From the NCBI RefSeq assembly GCF_000768315.1, contig NZ_AQQX01000015.1:1-64000 (forward strand): a DNA stretch of 64,000 nt. The letters run 5' to 3'. Shown piece by piece: positions 25,259 through 33,601 of this stretch. This DNA is from Pseudooceanicola atlanticus (GTDB taxonomy: Bacteria; Pseudomonadota; Alphaproteobacteria; Rhodobacterales; Rhodobacteraceae). The notes under the pieces were generated by a model that saw only the letters and a list, made by a program, of their open reading frames with translations, was not told where the DNA came from and did no database searches. Each line of letters begins with the position of its first letter. Position 1 is the stretch's first letter. Made by a program: the position numbers and the translations under genes.

Positions 25259-26049
25259 TTCACCCGCCATGACGGAACGCCCTTGTTGATGAAGCTGTTG
25301 ATGCCTTCGATACCTTCCTCCGTCTCCCACGCATCGGCCAGCCGGTCGGCGGTGTAGATCATGTTGGTCTCCAGATCGTGGGACGCGACATAGGCGATCA
25401 GCGCCTTGGTATCGGCCACGGCACCCGGCGCGGCCTGAAGGTGATCATGCACCACCCGGTTCACCGTGGCGTCCAAGTCGCCCGGCGCGACAACTTCGGT
25501 CAACAGACCGATCCGCTCGGCGCGGGCGGTGTCGAACAACGCCCCCGACAGCATGGTCTCACGCGAATGCACCTTGCCGATGCGGGCCACCACGTAAGGC
25601 GATATATTCGCGGGCAGAAGGCCCAGCTTGACCTCGGTCAGACCGAAGCGCGCGCCTTCGGCGCCGATGGTGTAGTCGCAGACGGAAATCATGCCGACAC
25701 CGCCACCGTAAGCCGGGCCGTTGATCCTCCCGATCAAGGGTTTGGGCAGCGTGTCAAGACGGCGCAACAGCCGCGCCAGCGTGGCGCTTTGTGCGACCCT
25801 TTCACTACGGGTTTTCTCGACATTAGAGGCGAACCAGTTGAAGTCGCCGCCCGCGCAGAAGCTCTTGCCCGCGCCGGTCAGGACCACAATACGCACATCG
25901 TCATCTGCAGCCAGCTTTTCGGCGGCATCGTATAGCTCTGCGATCAATTCGCCATTCAGCGCATTGTGTTTGTCGGGGCGGTTGAGCGTCAGCGTGGCGA
26001 CGCCACGCGCATCGGTTTCGATAAGGATCGTGTTGTAGGTATTGGTCAA
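25255..26049 (-). CDS. Enoyl-CoA hydratase, methylglutaconyl-CoA type
   Basis: This 264-aa crotonase has the oxyanion-hole segments SFCAGGDFNWF and NGPAYGGGVGM. The first catalytic Glu of classical hydratases is Val here (GGGVGM), while the second is kept in FGLTEVKLGLLPANISPYVV. That combination, with the PANISPYVV stretch, is characteristic of the LiuC/AtuE-like 3-methylglutaconyl and isohexenylglutaconyl-CoA hydratases. It starts at a TTG (26049) with GAGG upstream and lies between the two carboxylase subunit genes. Confidence 0.87.
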   Translation of the reverse strand: MTNTYNTILIETDARGVATLTLNRPDKHNALNGELIAELYDAAEKLAADDDVRIVVLTGAGKSFCAGGDFNWFASNVEKTRSERVAQSATLARLLRRLDTLPKPLIGRINGPAYGGGVGMISVCDYTIGAEGARFGLTEVKLGLLPANISPYVVARIGKVHSRETMLSGALFDTARAERIGLLTEVVAPGDLDATVNRVVHDHLQAAPGAVADTKALIAYVASHDLETNMIYTADRLADAWETEEGIEGINSFINKGVPSWRVK

Positions 26050-26058
26050 CTTGAAGCC

Positions 26059-27657
26059 TCACATTCTGAATACAGGCGTATGGCGACCGGCTTCGGGCAC
26101 CGATGTCACGATGGCCAGACACAGGCCAAGGATATCGCGGGTTTGCGCGGGTTCGATCAGCCCGTCATCCCAAAGCCGCGAGGTGGCATAATAGGGATCG
26201 GACTGTTCACCGTACTGGGCCCGAACCTGCTCCTCGATCAGCTTCATGTCGGCCTCCATCTTGCCCGGGTCGCCCCCTTTCTGGCGGCGCAGTTCCAGCA
26301 TCACATTTGTGGCGATGTCGGCAGACATGGTGGCCAGTTCCGCCGTGGGCCAGGCAAAGAGAAAATTCGGGGCGAAACCACGTCCGCACATGCCGTAGTT
26401 GCCTGCCCCGTATGAGCCGCCCAAGAGGACCGACAGGCGCGGCACCTTGGCAACCGACATGGCATAGACCAGCTTGGCGCTGTCTTTGGCAATGCCGCCG
26501 CGCTCGGCTTCGGTGCCGACCATGAAGCCCGAGATGTTGTGGAGGAACAAAAGCGGGATGTTGCGTTGATCGCACATCGACACGAATTGCGCGCCCTTGA
26601 GCGAACTGTCGGACACAAGCGCCCCATTATTTGCGAGAATGCCCACTCGATAGCCGTGAATCCGCGCGGTGCCGCAGACCAGCGTCTCACCCCATCCGGG
26701 CTTGAATTCGCGGAATTCGCCGGCGTCGATCATGCGCAGCAGAACCTCGCGCATGTCATAGGGCTGTTTGCGATCGGCGCTGATGACGCCAAGCAGTTCC
26801 TCTGGGTTGCGCGCCGGCGGCGCGCAGGTTGCATCGGGACCCATCGGGCGCGACAGGCCCAGTTCGGATACGATGTCGCGCATCAGAGCAAGCGCATGAT
26901 ACTCGTCCTCGGCCAGATGGTCAGACACACCGGAGACGCGCGAATGCATCTCGGCCCCCCCCAATGTTTCTCCATCAACCTCTTCGTTGATCGCCACCTT
27001 GACGATCGAGGGGCCGCCCAGATGGATGCGTGCGTTGCCGCGTACCATGATGACTTCGTCCGACAGGGCCGGGATATAGGCCCCACCGGCCGTGCAGCCT
27101 CCAAAGACCGCCGAGATCTGCGGCAGGCCGCTCGCGGACATGTTGGTTTGACGATAAAAGGAATTGCCGAAATGGCGGGCATCGGGGAAAACCCGGTCCT
27201 GCTCTGGCAGATAGGCACCGCCGCAATCCACCAGATAGAGGCAGGGCAGCCGGTTCTCGGCTGCGATTTCCTGGGCGCGGATGTGTTTCTGCACGGTTTC
27301 GTGATAGAAGGACCCACCCTTCACTGTCGCATCGTTGGCGATCACAACGCAGGGCAGCCCGTGGACGATCCCGATACCGGTCACGATCCCCGCACCGGGC
27401 ACCTCGCCCCCGTATTGACCGTAGGCGGCAAGCGACGACAGCTCAAGAAACGCAGTGCCCGGATCCACCAGCAGGTCGATCCGTTCGCGGACCAACAGCT
27501 TGCCGCGCTTGCGATGCCGCGCGACCATATCGGGGCGGCCGCCAGCCGTTGCTTCGGCGATCCGCGCACGCAGCGTTTCGACGCGCTCGCTTTGTGCGGC
27601 GTGGTTGCGGGTGTAGGTCTCTGATGCGGTCAGCACCGCTGTTTCAAGACGTGCCAT
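26059..27657 (-). CDS. Acyl-CoA carboxylase beta subunit, carboxyltransferase (carboxylase 1)
   Basis: This 532-aa protein moves CO2 from biotin to a branched acyl-CoA. The two crotonase-like halves are evident: ANDATVKGGSFYHETVQKH, VDCGGAYLPEQ and CTAGGAYIPALSDE in the first; NNGALVSDSSLKGAQF, NISGFMVGTEAE and GGSYGAGNYGMCGR in the second. The sequence resembles methylcrotonyl/geranyl-CoA carboxylases more than propionyl-CoA enzymes. The ATG at 27657 (MARLETAVL) follows the tetR stop by 4 bases. It heads the structural part of a Liu-like operon. Confidence 0.92.
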   Translation of the reverse strand: MARLETAVLTASETYTRNHAAQSERVETLRARIAEATAGGRPDMVARHRKRGKLLVRERIDLLVDPGTAFLELSSLAAYGQYGGEVPGAGIVTGIGIVHGLPCVVIANDATVKGGSFYHETVQKHIRAQEIAAENRLPCLYLVDCGGAYLPEQDRVFPDARHFGNSFYRQTNMSASGLPQISAVFGGCTAGGAYIPALSDEVIMVRGNARIHLGGPSIVKVAINEEVDGETLGGAEMHSRVSGVSDHLAEDEYHALALMRDIVSELGLSRPMGPDATCAPPARNPEELLGVISADRKQPYDMREVLLRMIDAGEFREFKPGWGETLVCGTARIHGYRVGILANNGALVSDSSLKGAQFVSMCDQRNIPLLFLHNISGFMVGTEAERGGIAKDSAKLVYAMSVAKVPRLSVLLGGSYGAGNYGMCGRGFAPNFLFAWPTAELATMSADIATNVMLELRRQKGGDPGKMEADMKLIEEQVRAQYGEQSDPYYATSRLWDDGLIEPAQTRDILGLCLAIVTSVPEAGRHTPVFRM

Positions 27658-27661
27658 GAAG

Positions 27662-28291
27662 TCAGGTATCCTGTCTTTGGAGTATCCCGTTGAGGAACAC
27701 ATCGGCATAGGTGCGTGACAACGCATCGGCGCTACCGCGGTCCGGGTCGAACCAATCGAGCGTGGCGTTCAATGTACCGATCAGCATCAGGCGCAGGCGA
27801 CGGATATCGACGTCTTGCTTCAGCGTGCCATCTTTCTTAAGCTGGGACAGAAGACTGTCCCACTCTGCCTCATAGGCCCTGCGCGTGGGCAAGTTGGCAT
27901 CCCGGACGGATTGCGGCACCTGCCCGAAAATACGCACATTCGCCGATGTATAATCGCTCACATCAATAAGCGCGCGCAGATGCGCCCGGATCGCGGCGCG
28001 CAGTACCGTTTCGCCGTCGGCATCGGCCCGCAGGTCGGTGACGGCGTCTCTCATGCTCTCGTGAACGACTCGAATCCCTGCATCAAGAACGGCCGCGACG
28101 ATCTCGTCCTTGGAACCGAAATGATAATATATGCTACCCGCCTTGATCCCGGCAGCCTCGGCAATTTTTCGGAGCGAAACGGACCCGTAGCGTTGTTCGC
28201 GGAAAAGCCGCGCGGCAATGTCCAGCACCCCATCCCGTCCAACCGCGCTGCGCGATGTCTCGTTGACTTTGATTGCCGTGTTTTGTGCCAT
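27662..28291 (-). CDS. TetR-family repressor of the catabolic cluster
   Basis: This 209-aa protein has an N-terminal TetR DNA-binding domain (residues 18-64, GVLDIAARLFREQRYGSVSL, then AGIKAGSIYYHFGSKDEI). Its ligand domain contains YTSANVRIFGQVP. That last segment and the terminal DWFD stretch are shared with both halves of the tandem TetR at 42791-44155, so the three domains are paralogous. The palindrome CTAACG-CC-TGTTAG lies 28 bases upstream, indicating autoregulation. It is the first gene of the carboxylase 1 operon. Ligands are probably acyl-CoAs, by analogy with catabolic TetR proteins. Confidence 0.9.
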   Translation of the reverse strand: MAQNTAIKVNETSRSAVGRDGVLDIAARLFREQRYGSVSLRKIAEAAGIKAGSIYYHFGSKDEIVAAVLDAGIRVVHESMRDAVTDLRADADGETVLRAAIRAHLRALIDVSDYTSANVRIFGQVPQSVRDANLPTRRAYEAEWDSLLSQLKKDGTLKQDVDIRRLRLMLIGTLNATLDWFDPDRGSADALSRTYADVFLNGILQRQDT

Positions 28292-28318
28292 ATACTTTCG
28301 TATCGCCCCAACACCTAA

Positions 28319-28332
28319 CTAACGCCTGTTAG
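28319..28332. promoter_or_regulatory. TetR operator-like palindrome, site 1
   Basis: CTAACGCCTGTTAG fits the consensus CTAACA-N2-TGTTAG found at five other places in the catabolic cluster. It sits 28 bases upstream of the tetR start, where it would cover the promoter. Confidence 0.8.
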
Positions 28333-28435
28333 GTTAATAACGCAAATGAGTAAATCGTCGTGATCGTGCCAGACTAGAGTTTGCGGAAAATTCCGCATTG
28401 GCGACCGCCAAGAGGCCGCCCAGACATTAATGTGC

Positions 28436-28466
28436 TTGCCCGGACCCCGTCATCGGGTCCGGGCAA
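28436..28466. terminator. Strong stem-loop downstream of the SDR gene
   Basis: A perfect 12-bp stem (TTGCCCGGACCC with GGGTCCGGGCAA) encloses a 7-base loop, 6 bases beyond the stop of the SDR gene at 28472 on the minus strand. No T-run follows, but the strength and place suggest a terminator between two leftward operons. Confidence 0.6.
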
Positions 28467-28471
28467 ATGCC

Positions 28472-29302
28472 TTAGATCACGAAACCGCCACCGCAGATGA
28501 CGTGCTGGCCTGAAATGAAGTTCGATTCCGGCGCACAGAACAGATAGACGGCACCGGCAGCTTCTTCCGGAGTGCCGACCCGGCCCAGCGGGATCATGCG
28601 CTCCATCTGGGACAGGAGATCGGGATTCACGCCGACCTTGATCTCTTTTTCCTCGACCTTGATCGTGCTGTCGCCATCCGCGCTGCCTTCGGTCAAGCGG
28701 GTGCGAATCGGGCCGAAGGCGACGGCGTTGACGTTGACCTTATAGCGGCCCCATTCCTTGGCCATCGTCCGGGTGACCCCTAGGATACCGGCCTTTGCGG
28801 CGGAATAGTTGATCTGGCCAGCATTGCCGCCGGTCCCTGCGATGGACGAGATGTTGACCACCTTGCGGAACACCTCTTGCCCGGCGGCGGCCTCTTCCTT
28901 GGCCTTGGCGCTGATCACCGGCTGGGCAGCGCGCAGGATCTTGAAAGGTGCCGTCAGGTGGACGTCGATGATCGCCTGCCACTGTTCGTCGGACATCTTC
29001 TGAACGACGCTATCCCAAGTGTAGCCTGCGTTGTTCACGATGATGTCTAACCCGCCAAAGCTGTCCACGCCGGTCTTGATGAACCGTTCGGCAAAACCGT
29101 CTTCGGTGACGCTGCCGGCACAGACCACGGCCTCAGCTCCCATTGCGCGCACCGCCTCGGCGGTTTCATTGGCCGGATCCGCATCCAGATCGTTGATCAC
29201 CAGCCGGGCCCCTTCCGAGGCCAGTTTGAGAGCGATTTCGCGGCCAATGCCCCGGCCCGAGCCCGAGACCAGCGCCACGCGCCCGTCGAGTTTTCCAGTC
29301 AT
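28472..29302 (-). CDS. Short-chain dehydrogenase, 3-hydroxyacyl-CoA dehydrogenase-like
   Basis: This 276-aa Rossmann enzyme has the cofactor motif GSGRGIG, NNAG, and the catalytic triad Ser in NISSIAG with NYSAAKAG (Tyr-x3-Lys). The early Asp (INDLDAD) favours NAD. It most likely oxidises a 3-hydroxyacyl-CoA intermediate or acts like FabG. An unusually charged insert (DGDSTIKVEEKEIKVG) precedes the C-terminal substrate loop. It lies 24 bases after the thiolase gene, so both form one operon under operator site 2. Confidence 0.85.
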   Translation of the reverse strand: MTGKLDGRVALVSGSGRGIGREIALKLASEGARLVINDLDADPANETAEAVRAMGAEAVVCAGSVTEDGFAERFIKTGVDSFGGLDIIVNNAGYTWDSVVQKMSDEQWQAIIDVHLTAPFKILRAAQPVISAKAKEEAAAGQEVFRKVVNISSIAGTGGNAGQINYSAAKAGILGVTRTMAKEWGRYKVNVNAVAFGPIRTRLTEGSADGDSTIKVEEKEIKVGVNPDLLSQMERMIPLGRVGTPEEAAGAVYLFCAPESNFISGQHVICGGGFVI

Positions 29303-29326
29303 ATTGATTCCTCCCGAAAGGCGCTA

Positions 29327-30511
29327 TCAGGCTTTTTCATAAAGCGTGGTGACGCAGGCCCCGCCGAGGCCCAGATTGTGCTGAAGCGCCAGACGTGCGC
29401 CATCAACCTGGCGCGCATCTGCCTGGCCGCGAAGCTGCTGAACGAGCTCGGTACATTGCGCTAGGCCGGTCGCCCCAAGCGGATGGCCTTTGGACAAAAG
29501 ACCGCCCGACGGGTTGGTCACGTATTTTCCGCCGTAGGTGTTGTCGCCATCATCAACGAATTTCGCCGCTTCGCCGCGACCGCAAAGGCCAAGCGCCTCA
29601 TAGGTGATAAGCTCGTTGTGGGCGAAACAGTCGTGCAGTTCGACCACATCCACGTCCTCGGGCCCGATGCCCGCGTCCTCGTAAACCTGATCGGCGGCGC
29701 GCTTGGCCATCGAAAAGCCGACCACTTCGCGCATGTCATGGGCTTCGAAAGTTTCCGGGCCGTCCGTCGTCATGGCCTGCGCCGCGATCCGAACCGAAAT
29801 GTCCAGTCCGTGCTTGTCGGCGAATTTCTTGGAACAAATGATCGCGGCGGCCGCGCCACAGGTTGGCGGACAGGCCATGAGCTTGGTCATGACGCCGGGC
29901 CAGACGACCTGGGCGGCCATGACGTCTTCCGCCGTCACCTCCTGCCGGAACAGGGCAACCGGATTCTTCGCAGCATGTCGGCTGGCCTTGGCGCGGATTT
30001 TTGCGAAGGTTTCCAGGGGGGTGCCGAACTCGTCCATATGCGCCTTGCCCGCACCGCCGAAGTACCGCAGCGCCAGCGGGATCTCGGCACTGCCAACCAG
30101 TTCGTCGGTTTCACTGTCGAATGCCGCAAACGGGCTGACCCGGTCATGGAACATCGCACCGATTGCGCCGGGCTGCATCTGTTCGAACCCAAGTGCCAGA
30201 GCACATTCGACCGCGCCGCTTTCAACTGCCTGCCTGGCCAGGAACAGGGCGGACGATCCGGTCGAGCAGTTGTTGTTCACATTCAGAACCGGGATGCCTG
30301 TCATTCCGACATGGTACAGGGCGCGCTGACCGCAGGTGCTGTCGCCATAGACATAGCCAACATAGGCCTGTTGGACTTTATCATAATCCAACCCCGCGTC
30401 TGCCAGAGCGGACCGGGTCGCAGCGGTCGCCATCACATCGTAGCTTTCGGATTTTCCCGGCTTCTGGAACGGGACCATCCCAACGCCTGCAACATAGGCT
30501 TTGTCTGTCAT
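29327..30511 (-). CDS. SCP2/SCPx-type thiolase
   Basis: This 394-aa thiolase cleaves 3-oxoacyl-CoA. The nucleophile Cys is in NVNNNCSTGSSAL (about residue 88). Further elements are ELHDCFAHNE and SGGLLSKGHPLGATGLAQ, the pattern of sterol-carrier-protein-x/lipid-transfer thiolases, which often handle branched or ring-bearing acyl chains. The ATG at 30511 has GGGAGAGAG upstream. It is divergent from paaY with two operator sites between them. Confidence 0.9.
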   Translation of the reverse strand: MTDKAYVAGVGMVPFQKPGKSESYDVMATAATRSALADAGLDYDKVQQAYVGYVYGDSTCGQRALYHVGMTGIPVLNVNNNCSTGSSALFLARQAVESGAVECALALGFEQMQPGAIGAMFHDRVSPFAAFDSETDELVGSAEIPLALRYFGGAGKAHMDEFGTPLETFAKIRAKASRHAAKNPVALFRQEVTAEDVMAAQVVWPGVMTKLMACPPTCGAAAAIICSKKFADKHGLDISVRIAAQAMTTDGPETFEAHDMREVVGFSMAKRAADQVYEDAGIGPEDVDVVELHDCFAHNELITYEALGLCGRGEAAKFVDDGDNTYGGKYVTNPSGGLLSKGHPLGATGLAQCTELVQQLRGQADARQVDGARLALQHNLGLGGACVTTLYEKA

Positions 30512-30566
30512 TTCTCTCTCTCCCAAGTTCGGTCAGGCCACCCTAATCGGTCCGCCAGCCTATTTT

Positions 30567-30580
30567 CTACCATTTGTTAG
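30567..30580. promoter_or_regulatory. TetR operator-like palindrome, site 2
   Basis: CTACCATTTGTTAG deviates from the consensus at one half-site base. It shares flanks TATTTT and ATTTT with sites 3, 4 and 6. It lies 56 bases upstream of the thiolase start. Confidence 0.75.
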
Positions 30581-30648
30581 ATTTTAAATCCCAACCTTGG
30601 GAAGTGTCAATATCGCCAAGCTGTGACGTAGGGAGCTTGCGCTATTTT

Positions 30649-30662
30649 CTAACTTGTGTTTG
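30649..30662. promoter_or_regulatory. TetR operator-like palindrome, site 3
   Basis: CTAACTTGTGTTTG is a degenerate copy (left half CTAAC, right half TGTTTG) with the same CTATTTT upstream flank as site 4. It lies 103 bases upstream of paaY. Confidence 0.6.
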
Positions 30663-30764
30663 TTTTCGGGCCACACGCCCTGATCGGCGGCACAATTGAG
30701 GGATTCTGGTCCCGGCGCAACCGCTGACAAGCGTTTAGCACTCAGCTTACGAAAGGTGGTCGGA

Positions 30765-31376
30765 ATGGCATACTGTTATGAGTTCAAGGGTTTTATACCC
30801 GTCGTGCCCGAGGATACATATGTCCACCCCCAGGCCGTTCTGATCGGAAATGTCATCTTGGGTCATGGATGCTACATCGGCCCCGGAGCAAGCTTGCGGG
30901 GCGATTTCGGCAGGATCGTGATCGGGGATGGAGCCAATGTTCAGGACAATTGCATCATCCATTCCTTTCCCGGCCGCGACGCCGTGGTGGAAAGCGACGG
31001 CCACATCGGCCATGGCGCGATCCTGCACGGTTGCACAGTGGGCCGGAACGCTCTGGTCGGAATGAATTCCGTCATTATGGATGGTGTAGAGCTTGGGGCG
31101 GAATCGATTGTCGGCGCGCAGGCGTTTGTGCGTGGCGAAACCGTGATTCCGCCGCGTTCGATGGTGGTGGGATCGCCGGCAAAGGTGATCCGCGAGGTCA
31201 GCGAGAAAGAAATCGCGTGGAAAACGCGCGGCACCGCGGAATACCAGCAACTTGCGCGCGACTGTCTGGCCGGATTGACGCCGGTCGAGCCGCTGAAGGC
31301 GGTCGAGGCAAACCGGCCCGGCATGGCGGCCTCTGACGTCGTCTCCATTCAGGAGGCGCGGCGGACATCGTCCTGA
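30765..31376 (+). CDS. paaY: PaaY-like hexapeptide-repeat thioesterase
   Basis: This 203-aa left-handed beta-helix protein has imperfect hexapeptide repeats (residues 15-130). It closely follows the PaaY pattern I know: [83 protein letters not shown]. PaaY hydrolyses dead-end ring CoA thioesters in phenylacetate degradation and rescues CoA. The histidines for metal binding (HGHIGHG region) are present. No other paa ring-oxidation gene lies nearby, so here it probably protects another CoA-thioester pathway. The ATG at 30765 has AAAGG upstream. Confidence 0.9.
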   Translation: MAYCYEFKGFIPVVPEDTYVHPQAVLIGNVILGHGCYIGPGASLRGDFGRIVIGDGANVQDNCIIHSFPGRDAVVESDGHIGHGAILHGCTVGRNALVGMNSVIMDGVELGAESIVGAQAFVRGETVIPPRSMVVGSPAKVIREVSEKEIAWKTRGTAEYQQLARDCLAGLTPVEPLKAVEANRPGMAASDVVSIQEARRTSS

Positions 31377-31403
31377 CCTGTCCGGGAACCGGACCGGTCA
31401 GGA
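31371..31403. terminator. Bidirectional stem-loop after paaY
   Basis: TCCTGACC and GGTCAGGA, plus the inner TCCGG and CCGGA, pair around GAA. The stem lies between the convergent paaY and carboxyltransferase genes and could end both transcripts. Confidence 0.65.
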
Positions 31404-31449
31404 CTACTTCAGATTCCGAAAGCGCCAGATGGAAGCGCCTTGACGCGGA

Positions 31450-31476
31450 ACGGCACTCCCCGACCCGGTGTGCCGT
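31450..31476. terminator. Stem-loop after carboxylase 2 operon
   Basis: ACGGCAC and GTGCCGT form a 7-bp stem about 12 bases beyond the carboxyltransferase stop on the minus strand. No T-run is evident. Confidence 0.4.
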
Positions 31477-31487
31477 CCCTCAAGCCT

Positions 31488-33095
31488 TTACAGACGGAAG
31501 ATCCCGTAGTGCGGATCGTCGATCGGTGCATTGAGCGAGGCAGAAATCGACATGCCAAGCGCGTTGCGTGTGTCCGCCGGATCGAGGATGCCGTCGTCCC
31601 ACAATTCCGAGGTCGAGGTATAAGCCTCGACATCGCGCTTGTATTTTTCCAGCACCGGTTCGCGGATCGCGGCGATTTCTTCTTCGGTCAGCTCTTTGCC
31701 TTCGCGCTGAAGCTGCCGAATCTTGACGTCCGCCATGGTATTTGCGGCCTGATCCGCCCCCATCACGCCGATCTCGGCCTGGGGCCACATGAACAGCGTG
31801 CGCGCGTCCCAGGCCCGTCCGCACATCCCGTAGTTGCCGGCCCCGTAAGACGCATTGGCGATCACGGTAAACTTCGGCACGACCGAGCCGCCCTGCGCCA
31901 TCAGCATCTTGGCGCCATCCTTGGCGATGCCTCGTTCTTCGTATTCGCGGCCCACCATATAGCCGGTGATGTTCTGGAAAAAGACCAGAGGCGTGCGGTT
32001 CTGGTTGCACAACTGCATGAAATGCGCTGCCTTGAGCGAACTGTCGTTGAACAGCACCCCGTTGTTGGCAAGGATGCCGACCTTGTAACCCCAGATATGG
32101 GCAAAGCCGCAAACCATCGTGGTGCCATAGTCGGGCTGGTATTCGTGAAAGCGCGAGCCATCGACGATCCGCGCCAGGACCTCGCGCATATCAAACTGGG
32201 TTTTCCGGTCCTTGGGGATGATCCCATAAAGCTCCTTGGGGTCGTAGTATGGCTCTTCAAAAGCGGCGGTTTCGATGATCGTTTTCGGGGTGCGCATCCA
32301 TTGGCTGACAATCTCGCGCGCCAGTGAAAAGGCGTGTTGTTCGGTCGCGGCGCGATAGTCGCCGGTGCCCGATACCGAGGTGTGCATGACCGCGCCGCCA
32401 AGCTCCTGAACACCGACCTCTTCGCCGGTAGCCGCCTTGACCAGCGGGGGACCGCCAAGGAAAATCGCGCCTGTGCCTTCGATGATGATGTTGTAGTCGC
32501 TCAGCGTCGGCACATAGGCACCGCCAGCCGTGCAGTGTCCGCCGACCACGGCAATCTGCGGGATATTGGCCTGGCTCAGCTTGACCTGGTTGCGGAACAC
32601 CCGCCCGCCCAGATACCGGTCGGGAAACACCCCGTGCTGCAGCGGCAGGAAACCGCCCGCGCTGTCGCAGATATGGATGACCGGCAGACGGTTTTCCAGC
32701 GCGACATCCAGAAGACGCACGACCTTTTTCACGGTATGCGGATACCAGGCACCGCCCTTGACGCTGGCATCATTGGCATGAATGGCGACCTCGCGGCCTT
32801 GCACGATGCCGATCCCCGTAACCACGCCTGCGCCGGGCACCACCCCGTCATATTCACGACAGGCCGCCAGGGTTGAAAATTCCAAAAACGGAGTGCCGGG
32901 GTCCAGCAGCAGTTTCAACCGCTCGCGCACGCCCAGTTTGTTCTGGCGGGCGAGGCGGTCGATATCGCGTTGCGGACGTTCGAAACGCGCCGCGTGCTGG
33001 CGAGCGTGGAATTCCTTCAGCCGTTCAGACATGGCGGCGAAATTTGCCTTGTAGTCGGCGGCATTGGTGTCGATCTGACTTTCAATTCTGCGCAT
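31488..33095 (-). CDS. Acyl-CoA carboxylase carboxyltransferase subunit (carboxylase 2)
   Basis: This 535-aa protein shows both carboxyltransferase halves: HANDASVKGGAWYPHTVKK, CDSAGGFLPLQ and CTAGGAYVPTLSDY; then NNGVLFNDSSLKAAHF, NITGYMVGREYEE and ASYGAGNYGMCGR. It resembles methylcrotonyl/geranyl-CoA carboxylase beta chains. The ATG at 33095 is preferred to a GTG two codons upstream, because GGAGGAG is best spaced for it. It is the last gene of an operon with an AtuA-family gene, and so may serve as the AtuC counterpart. Confidence 0.9.
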   Translation of the reverse strand: MRRIESQIDTNAADYKANFAAMSERLKEFHARQHAARFERPQRDIDRLARQNKLGVRERLKLLLDPGTPFLEFSTLAACREYDGVVPGAGVVTGIGIVQGREVAIHANDASVKGGAWYPHTVKKVVRLLDVALENRLPVIHICDSAGGFLPLQHGVFPDRYLGGRVFRNQVKLSQANIPQIAVVGGHCTAGGAYVPTLSDYNIIIEGTGAIFLGGPPLVKAATGEEVGVQELGGAVMHTSVSGTGDYRAATEQHAFSLAREIVSQWMRTPKTIIETAAFEEPYYDPKELYGIIPKDRKTQFDMREVLARIVDGSRFHEYQPDYGTTMVCGFAHIWGYKVGILANNGVLFNDSSLKAAHFMQLCNQNRTPLVFFQNITGYMVGREYEERGIAKDGAKMLMAQGGSVVPKFTVIANASYGAGNYGMCGRAWDARTLFMWPQAEIGVMGADQAANTMADVKIRQLQREGKELTEEEIAAIREPVLEKYKRDVEAYTSTSELWDDGILDPADTRNALGMSISASLNAPIDDPHYGIFRL

Positions 33096-33097
33096 GG

Positions 33098-33601
33098 TCA
33101 CTCCTCCTCCGGAGCCAATTGGGCCAGGATGTCTTTCAGACCAAAACTGTCGCCTTCGGCGAATGGCATTTCGGCAACGACCCCGTCGCGCGGCGCCGTC
33201 AGTGTGGTTTCCAACTTCATGCTTTCGATCACCAGAAGTGGCTGGCCTTCTTCAACCGCATCGCCGGGTTTAACCGCAACTGACACCACGACACCCGGCA
33301 TGGGCGCCACCAATCGGTCGTCGCTCGCGCCACCGTCGCTTCCGGCCAGGCGTTCGGCGGGATCAACCCGCCCGACTTCATAGGTTCGCCCGTCCGTGTG
33401 TACAAAAGTTGCTTCCGGCCCCACGGCCAGTCGCAATTCGCGCACAACACCCTTGGCCCGCAGCTTGTACCCGCCCGGCAGACCCGTCGGGTCCAATTGG
33501 CAGGCAACAGCGCCAGTGGGGGTGTTGAGCACGAACCGGCTGCCATCATGACCCAGCCAGCAATCAGTCTCTTCTCCGTCGATCTGAAAAATCCGTTGCA
33601 T
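33098..33601 (-). CDS. Separate biotin carboxyl carrier protein (carboxylase 2)
   Basis: This 167-aa protein has a unique N-terminal half (residues 1-90) and a biotinyl domain (95-165). Lys129 in VIESMKLE is the predicted biotin site; Ser replaces the usual Ala of EAMKM. In geranyl- and methylcrotonyl-CoA carboxylases this domain is normally fused to biotin carboxylase; here it is a separate protein. The ATG at 33601 shares a base with the biotin carboxylase stop (TGATG). The N-terminal half may correspond to the BT linker domain that binds the beta subunit. Confidence 0.9.
   Translation of the reverse strand: MQRIFQIDGEETDCWLGHDGSRFVLNTPTGAVACQLDPTGLPGGYKLRAKGVVRELRLAVGPEATFVHTDGRTYEVGRVDPAERLAGSDGGASDDRLVAPMPGVVVSVAVKPGDAVEEGQPLLVIESMKLETTLTAPRDGVVAEMPFAEGDSFGLKDILAQLAPEEE

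Noticed and set aside
28110-28140. AT-rich run GATAATATATGC resembling the transfer motif inside tetR
   Set aside because: It encodes the conserved SIYYHF segment of TetR proteins and recurs for that reason in the other TetR gene.
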